Of a stretch of 6,167 bases of DNA, positions 1 to 4,209 are shown one piece after another. Made by a program: the position numbers and the translations under genes. This stretch comes from Acidimicrobiia bacterium (GTDB lineage: Bacteria > Actinomycetota > Acidimicrobiia > Spongiisociales > UBA5794), in assembly GCA_013001485.1 (NCBI GenBank), contig JABDMN010000192.1, positions 1-6,167 on the forward strand. Direction: 5' to 3'. Position 1 is the first letter of the stretch; every line of letters starts with the position of its first letter. The notes beneath the pieces were generated by a model that worked only from the letters and a program-made list of their open reading frames with translations, had not been told where the DNA came from and did no database searches.

Positions 1-1
1 G

Positions 2-331
2 GACCGGCTCCTCGTCGTGCATGACGACATCGACCTGCCGTTCGGCAAGCTCCGAGCCCAGTACGGCCGTGGCCACGGCGGCCACAACGGGGTCCGGTCT
101 GTGGCTCGAATGCTGGGTGGCGCCGACTTCTGGCGGCTCAAGATTGGCGTCGGCCGGCCACCCGGCCGCATGAACCCTGCGGACTTCGTCCTCAAGCGCT
201 TCACTTCATCCGAGCAGCCAGAGATCGACGTCACGGTCCAATTTGCTGCGGATCTCATCGGGGAGTTCATCGCCTCGTCGGGCGAGGACGTCCGCGAGCG
301 AGCCGGCCAGTTGAGTAACGGCGGGAGCTGA
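2..331 (+). CDS. pth: Peptidyl-tRNA hydrolase, C-terminal part (5' end outside window)
   Basis: This is the last 109 residues of Pth, the cytosolic esterase that cleaves peptidyl-tRNA released by stalled ribosomes so the tRNA can be reused. The reading frame is open from base 2 and ends at TGA 329-331. The visible part begins DRLLVVHDDIDLPFGKLR, which holds the conserved HDD segment with the family's catalytic-site Asp. GRGHGGHNGVRS follows, with the Asn of the tRNA/peptide-binding site, and then DFWRLKIGVGRPPGR, another family hallmark. Bacterial Pth is usually about 190 residues, so roughly 80-90 N-terminal residues, including the catalytic His, lie upstream of the window. The GTG at 17 falls inside a conserved strand and is not the real start. 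The C-terminal tail ends in a short polar SNGGS. Identification is firm; completeness cannot be judged. Confidence 0.96.
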   Translation, partial: DRLLVVHDDIDLPFGKLRAQYGRGHGGHNGVRSVARMLGGADFWRLKIGVGRPPGRMNPADFVLKRFTSSEQPEIDVTVQFAADLIGEFIASSGEDVRERAGQLSNGGS

Positions 332-350
332 CGCCAGACTGGGACGACCC

Positions 351-360
351 GAGGAGGAGA
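351..360 (+). promoter_or_regulatory. Strong Shine-Dalgarno sequence of glpK
   Basis: The purine run GAGGAGGAGA contains a full AGGAGG core (352-357), 7 bases before the GTG at 365. It is the best ribosome binding site in the window and fixes the glpK start. No convincing promoter hexamers were seen in the 33-base gap after pth, so glpK may be read from the pth transcript. Confidence 0.85.
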
Positions 361-364
361 GGCT

Positions 365-1837
365 GTGTACGTCGGAGCGATCGATCAAGGCACCACCAGC
401 ACGCGTTTCGTCGTCGTCGATGAGGCGGGCAGCATCGTTGCCATCGACCAGATGGAGCACCGCCAGATTCAGCCCCGCCCCGGATGGGTCGAGCACGATG
501 CGGCGGAGATCTGGGCCAACACGGAGCGAGTGATCGCCGGTGGGCTGGCCAAGGCCGGGATCGATCGATCCCAACTCGCCGCCGTCGGGATCACCAACCA
601 GCGGGAGACGACGCTCCTGTGGGACGCCGAGACCGGAGAGCCCGTGCACAACGCCATCGTGTGGCAGGACACGCGAACCGACCGCCTCGTCGATGTGATC
701 GGCGGTGACGCCGGCCCCGACCGGCTCCGGGCAATCACCGGGCTGCCTCTGGCGACCTACTTCGCTGGGCCCAAGGCACGGTGGCTGCTCGACGAGGACG
801 ACGACCTGGCCCGGCGCGCCGCCTCGGGACAGCTGCGGTTCGGGACCATGGACTCCTGGGTGCTGTGGAAACTGACCGGACGTCATGTCACAGATGTCAC
901 CAACGCCAGCCGCACCCTCCTCATGGACCTGCGCTCGCTGTCGTGGTCCGACGAGGCGATAGACGCGGTGGGCGTTCCTGCCGACATGCTGCCCGAGATC
1001 GTGCCGTCAGTCGGAGTCATCGGAACCGGGACAGGCGTACTCGAGGGCGTGCCGATCTCCGGTGTGCTTGGCGATCAGCAGTCGGCCCTGTTCGGCCAGA
1101 CGTGTTTCACGCCGGGTGAAGCCAAGAACACTTACGGCACCGGGTGCTTCATGTTGCTCAACACCGGGACGGATCCCATCGACTCGGACCAGGGTCTGCT
1201 GACGACACTGGGATACCAGATCGGGAGCGAGCCACCCGTGTACGCCCTGGAGGGTTCTGTTGCCATCGCCGGCGCCGCCGTCCAGTGGCTTCGCGACAAC
1301 CTTCGCGTCATCTCGTCTGCGGATGAGGTGGAGGAGCTGGCAACGTCGGTCGACGACCACGGCGGTGTGTACTTCGTGCCGGCCTTCTCCGGACTCTTCG
1401 CCCCGTACTGGAGGAGCGATGCTCGAGGAGCGATCGTCGGCCTCACCCGGTATGCAGAGGCAGGCCACCTTGCCCGAGCGACGCTCGAAGCCGTTGCCTT
1501 CCAGACTCGCGACGTGCTCGATGCGATGCACGCCGACTCCGGCGTCGACCTATCCGCACTCAAGGTGGATGGTGGCATGGTGGTCAACGAGACCCTGATG
1601 CAGTTCCAGGCAGACATCCTCGGCGTGCCGGTGATTCGACCCACCATCACCGAGTCCACGGCCCTCGGAGCGGCCTACGCCGCAGGGCTCGCAATCGGGT
1701 TCTGGGGCGGCCTCGACGAGCTGGCAGAACACTGGTCCGAGGATCGCCGATTCGAACCCGACCTCGACGTGGTCGTCCGCGAACACCGGCACGCCGAATG
1801 GAAGAAGGCGGTTACCCGTACCCTCGACTGGGCCTGA
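365..1837 (+). CDS. glpK: Glycerol kinase
   Basis: GlpK phosphorylates glycerol with ATP to sn-glycerol-3-phosphate in the cytosol. The 490 residues match the family's usual length of about 500 and carry the two-domain FGGY fold. DQGTTSTR (7-14) is the N-terminal phosphate loop. NQRET (78-82) gives the Arg/Glu glycerol contacts, Y132 is the aromatic contact, and LGDQQSALFGQ (235-245) holds the presumed catalytic base D237 and Q238. AKNTYGTGCF lies near 253-262, GLFAPYWRSDARG near 350, and VDGG (401-404) is in the C-terminal ATP-binding domain. The segment before GDQQ is short (about 216-234). It lacks the GGKGG-type loop that binds fructose-1,6-bisphosphate in E. coli GlpK and has no His comparable to the HPr-phosphorylated one of low-GC Gram-positive enzymes, so those two controls are probably absent (inference). 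The GTG start is set by the strong ribosome binding site. No glpF or glpD is adjacent. Confidence 0.97.
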   Translation: MYVGAIDQGTTSTRFVVVDEAGSIVAIDQMEHRQIQPRPGWVEHDAAEIWANTERVIAGGLAKAGIDRSQLAAVGITNQRETTLLWDAETGEPVHNAIVWQDTRTDRLVDVIGGDAGPDRLRAITGLPLATYFAGPKARWLLDEDDDLARRAASGQLRFGTMDSWVLWKLTGRHVTDVTNASRTLLMDLRSLSWSDEAIDAVGVPADMLPEIVPSVGVIGTGTGVLEGVPISGVLGDQQSALFGQTCFTPGEAKNTYGTGCFMLLNTGTDPIDSDQGLLTTLGYQIGSEPPVYALEGSVAIAGAAVQWLRDNLRVISSADEVEELATSVDDHGGVYFVPAFSGLFAPYWRSDARGAIVGLTRYAEAGHLARATLEAVAFQTRDVLDAMHADSGVDLSALKVDGGMVVNETLMQFQADILGVPVIRPTITESTALGAAYAAGLAIGFWGGLDELAEHWSEDRRFEPDLDVVVREHRHAEWKKAVTRTLDWA

Positions 1838-1838
1838 A

Positions 1839-1860
1839 CCCGGGGCTTCGCCGCCTCGGG
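1839..1860 (+). terminator. Hairpin after glpK, possible terminator without U-tract
   Basis: One base after the glpK stop, CCCGGGGC (1839-1846) can pair with GCCTCGGG (1853-1860). This gives an 8-bp stem with one G-U pair and a six-base loop, TTCGCC. No T-run follows, so it is not a classical intrinsic terminator. High-GC actinobacteria are thought to use such tailless hairpins at some gene ends. It could instead act as an mRNA 3'-end stabiliser, or be chance pairing in GC-rich sequence. Confidence 0.5.
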
Positions 1861-1863
1861 ACC

Positions 1864-1869
1864 TAGCAT
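1864..1869 (+). promoter_or_regulatory. Candidate -10 element upstream of pgsA
   Basis: TAGCAT fits the actinobacterial TANNNT -10 pattern. It lies 28 bases before the pgsA GTG, which would give a leader of roughly 20 bases. With normal spacing the -35 region would fall inside the hairpin at 1839-1860, and no good TTGACA-like hexamer is seen there. A promoter here would drive pgsA, the epimerase, the nucleotidyltransferase and mfd. The assignment rests on one hexamer and its position. Confidence 0.3.
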
Positions 1870-1897
1870 CGACGACATCGGCGACAGCGAGAGACCC

Positions 1898-2425
1898 GTG
1901 AACCTGCCCAACCTCCTGGCATACATCCGGACCGCCGCAGCTCCCGTGGTGCTCGGGCTCGTTATCGCAAAGCAGTTCGTTCCTGCCGTCGTCGTGTTCA
2001 CCATCGCGGCCCTCACCGACTTCGCCGACGGCTATCTCGCCCGCCGCTGGGAAGCCACCACGGTTCTGGGTGCATTCCTGGACTCGGTTGCCGACAAGGC
2101 GCTGGTCACCGGTGCTCTCGTGGCCCTGCTGCAGGTGGACCGAATGTGGGCCTGGGCTGCGTTCGTCATCATCATCCGCGAGTTGGCCGTGATGGCACTG
2201 CGCGGTGTGGCCGCAATGGACAAGGAAGCCATCCCGCCGAGTTTCTGGGGCAAGTTGAAAGCGGTGATCCAGTTCGTCGCAATCGGCTCCGCGATGATCC
2301 GGCCCGCCGAGCAGTGGGGCTCGTTCTTTGCCGACGAGTGGCTCATGCTGGTCGCCGTTGCGGTCACCGTGGCTTCAGGCGTGGACTACTTCGTGAAGGC
2401 CGGGCGGCTGCTGAGGACCACATGA
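1898..2425 (+). CDS. pgsA: CDP-diacylglycerol--glycerol-3-phosphate 3-phosphatidyltransferase
   Basis: This is an integral membrane enzyme of the CDP-alcohol phosphatidyltransferase family. PgsA transfers the phosphatidyl group of CDP-diacylglycerol to glycerol-3-phosphate, giving phosphatidylglycerophosphate, the precursor of phosphatidylglycerol and cardiolipin. The 175 residues carry the complete family signature at 41-66, with D41, D44, G45, A48, R49, G58, D62 and D66 all present. The PgsA-type N-terminus NLPNLLAYIR and the later RE (94-95) and FWGKLKAVIQ (116-125) favour PgsA over cardiolipin or phosphatidylinositol synthases. About six hydrophobic segments are visible, near 12-24, 28-40, 67-81, 86-104, 122-135 and 147-165. 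The GTG start at 1898 puts the NLPN motif at residues 2-5; the ribosome binding site is weak (GAGAG). The stop overlaps the next start as ATGA. The family is certain, but substrate choice among CDP-alcohol transferases is less so. Confidence 0.87.
   Translation: MNLPNLLAYIRTAAAPVVLGLVIAKQFVPAVVVFTIAALTDFADGYLARRWEATTVLGAFLDSVADKALVTGALVALLQVDRMWAWAAFVIIIRELAVMALRGVAAMDKEAIPPSFWGKLKAVIQFVAIGSAMIRPAEQWGSFFADEWLMLVAVAVTVASGVDYFVKAGRLLRTT
2412..2417 (+). promoter_or_regulatory. Ribosome binding site of the epimerase gene, inside pgsA
   Basis: TGAGGA lies in the last codons of pgsA, 4 bases before the ATG at 2422. It supports that start over any upstream in-frame codon, since the open frame extends back to 2146 inside pgsA. 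Confidence 0.6.
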
Positions 2426-3435
2426 AGAGCGGCGTCTTTGTGACGGGTGGCACCGGTTTCATCGGCGGCGCTTTGCTGTCACGGATAACCGATGGACCGG
2501 GTTGGGTGAAGGCTCTGGCGAGAAGCCGGACCGGTGGCGAGACGGTGTCCGGGCTCGGTGCGCTCCCCGTGATCGGAGACCTGTTCGACATGGATTCGTT
2601 GCGGGAGGGCATGGACGGGTGCGGGCTCGTCTACCACGTCGCCGGTGTGAACCAGATGTGTCCGACGTACAAGAGCGAGATGTACCGGGCCAACGTCGAA
2701 GGCACGAGGAACGTGATCCGTGCCGCTGCCGACGCGGGAGTGGCTCGAGTGGTGTACACGTCCTCGGCCGCCACCATCGGCGAAGCCCAGGGAACGGTCG
2801 GAAACGAGGACTCGGAACACCGGGGTTCGTTCCTGTCCGACTACGAGCAGTCCAAGCACGATGCAGAAATCGTTGCCATGCAGACTGCCACGGAGCTTGG
2901 GGTCGACCTCGTCGTGGTGAACCCGTCATCCGTACAGGGTCCTGGCCGGGCGACCGGCTCGGCTCGAATCCTGCTGTATCCGCTCAACCGGCGGTTCCCC
3001 GTCACCATCTCCACCCACGTCAGCGTCATCGACATCGAGGATTGCGTGACCGGCCATGTCCTTGCGGCGGAGCGAGGTGAGCCAGGCCGGCGCTACGTCC
3101 TGAGCGGCGCCACCGTCACCGTTCGCGAGGCCATCAGCCTTCTCGCCGACCTGGCCGGTTCCTGGCGTATGCCGCTGCCGGTCCCGCGGTTTCTGGCCTC
3201 GTCACTGGGAATGGCGCTGGCGGGACCTGCCTCCCGCCGACCCGACCCTGTGTTGTGCCCGGCGATGGTGCGGACCCTGCTCCACGGACACCGCTACGAC
3301 GGGTCACGCGCTACCGCCGAATTGGGTCTCGAGTACACGCCCATCCGCCGCAGCCTCGATCGGACCATTCGCTGGCTCGTCGACTACGGCTTCGTCTTCA
3401 AGAAACTGCCCGGCTACCCGAAGCTGGACGGTTGA
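2422..3435 (+). CDS. NAD(P)-dependent epimerase/dehydratase family protein (extended SDR)
   Basis: This 337-residue protein has the extended short-chain dehydrogenase fold. TGGTGFIG (8-15) is the glycine-rich nucleotide-binding loop, IGDLFD (51-56) the adenine-contact region, YHVAGVN (71-77) the HxAG-like strand, and NVEGTRNV (91-98) a structural motif. S114/S115 and Y141-x3-K145 form the catalytic triad. NPSSVQGPG (167-175) opens the substrate-binding half. All catalytic residues are present, so it should be an active oxidoreductase, dehydratase or epimerase. The overall pattern is closest to the dihydroflavonol-reductase/HpnA-like group, and Arg residues after the second strand (LARSR, 32-36) hint at NADP(H). 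The substrate cannot be read from sequence. ATG 2422 overlaps the pgsA stop by 4 bases, and the gene's own TGA overlaps the next ATG by 1 base, so it is probably co-translated with both. Role in a lipid or isoprenoid pathway is inference from context. Confidence 0.93.
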   Translation: MKSGVFVTGGTGFIGGALLSRITDGPGWVKALARSRTGGETVSGLGALPVIGDLFDMDSLREGMDGCGLVYHVAGVNQMCPTYKSEMYRANVEGTRNVIRAAADAGVARVVYTSSAATIGEAQGTVGNEDSEHRGSFLSDYEQSKHDAEIVAMQTATELGVDLVVVNPSSVQGPGRATGSARILLYPLNRRFPVTISTHVSVIDIEDCVTGHVLAAERGEPGRRYVLSGATVTVREAISLLADLAGSWRMPLPVPRFLASSLGMALAGPASRRPDPVLCPAMVRTLLHGHRYDGSRATAELGLEYTPIRRSLDRTIRWLVDYGFVFKKLPGYPKLDG

Positions 3436-4199
3436 TGGAGCCCCTTGCCGTCCGTCGCTCCGACCTCGAGGAGTATGCGGTGGCGCTCGGCGAGGTGTGC
3501 GCTGAGGTCTTCGACGACGCCATCTCGATCATCTGGAAGGGCTCCGCCTACAAGCCGTGGGACGGTCCGTACGACTTCCTCCCCGGGCTGTCCGACCTGG
3601 ATGTGCATGTGTATCGGTCGTCTCCGGTTCTCAATCCGTGGAGTGCTCGACGCAGAATCTTCCGCGAATTGGGAAGCCCTCCGGGCAACACTCCGCTGCA
3701 ACTGATGGTCATCGATGTCGACCGGCTGCCTGATCCGTGGTCGCTCTTCCACGGCGGTTTCCGGGTCCTCCAGGGCGAGGAGCCGCCGGTGCCGGCAACG
3801 TCTCCTGATGAGGTCAGAGCTCGGGACCGCAGAGACCTTGAGGGCGCAGCGGCGCAAGCCGAGTCGGTGGCCGCGGGCGTCATCGACCGGCCAGATGACC
3901 AACTCTGGGCATACCTGGTTCGGGTGCGGTGGATGTTCCCGTCGATGCTCAACCGCTGCGCAACGGCCGCCGGGCTGGACCCGGTGTCGGTGTGGACCAT
4001 GAACCGCACCAGTCTCCTTGATGCCGTCGCCGGTGTCGGCGCCCTCACCCCCGTGCGTGACGCCGTGCTCAGCTACTTCGAAGCTGCTCTGACGGCGGGA
4101 GCCGTACCGGGCAACGGCCTTGCAGCAGAGCTCGCCCTCCGCGCCGGACACGCCCTGCTTCTCGAAGCCGACGGCTGGTATCGGCGTCGCGACGGTTAG
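3435..4199 (+). CDS. Nucleotidyltransferase-fold protein of unknown function
   Basis: This 254-residue soluble protein looks like a pol-beta-type nucleotidyltransferase. IIWKGSAYK has the G36-S37 turn, LSDLDVHVY carries D54-x-D56, and a later hydrophobic strand LQLMVIDVD offers D94 or D96 as the third acidic residue. This GS...DxD...D arrangement binds Mg2+ and NTP in the superfamily. The gap between GS and the first Asp is 16 residues and aromatic/proline-rich (PWDGPYDFLPG), longer than the usual 10-13. Beyond about residue 125 the protein appears mostly helical, with no membrane segment or second known domain. The arrangement resembles single-chain antibiotic or small-molecule nucleotidyltransferases more than split toxin-antitoxin MNT/HEPN pairs, but I do not recognise the family. 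The ATG at 3435 shares its A with the upstream TGA and lacks a clear ribosome binding site, which suggests translational coupling. The fold is moderately sure; the substrate is unknown. Confidence 0.72.
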   Translation: MEPLAVRRSDLEEYAVALGEVCAEVFDDAISIIWKGSAYKPWDGPYDFLPGLSDLDVHVYRSSPVLNPWSARRRIFRELGSPPGNTPLQLMVIDVDRLPDPWSLFHGGFRVLQGEEPPVPATSPDEVRARDRRDLEGAAAQAESVAAGVIDRPDDQLWAYLVRVRWMFPSMLNRCATAAGLDPVSVWTMNRTSLLDAVAGVGALTPVRDAVLSYFEAALTAGAVPGNGLAAELALRAGHALLLEADGWYRRRDG

Positions 4200-4209
4200 C
4201 GTTGCGCCC

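Noticed and set aside
206..886. A 226-codon - strand open frame across the end of pth and the start of glpK
   Set aside because: It crosses two firmly identified genes on the other strand and shows no family motif.
2146..2421. N-terminal extension of the epimerase into pgsA
   Set aside because: The glycine-rich loop TGGTGFIG sits at residues 8-15 from ATG 2422, as expected for the fold, and a ribosome binding site precedes that ATG. The extension has no domain and lies over the pgsA catalytic region.
3255..3434. Upstream extension of the nucleotidyltransferase frame
   Set aside because: It overlaps the C-terminal 60 codons of the epimerase and encodes Arg/Pro-rich sequence. The coupled ATG at 3435 gives a compact, sensible protein.
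2422..3435. Naming the SDR as HpnA (hopanoid-associated sugar epimerase)
   Set aside because: The motif pattern is similar, but no squalene-hopene cyclase or other hopanoid gene is in the window, and many extended SDRs share these motifs.
3435..4199. Toxin-antitoxin or antibiotic-resistance nucleotidyltransferase
   Set aside because: No partner HEPN gene is present, the gene is embedded in a housekeeping cluster with matching base composition, and no resistance-family signature beyond the generic GS...DxD is visible.
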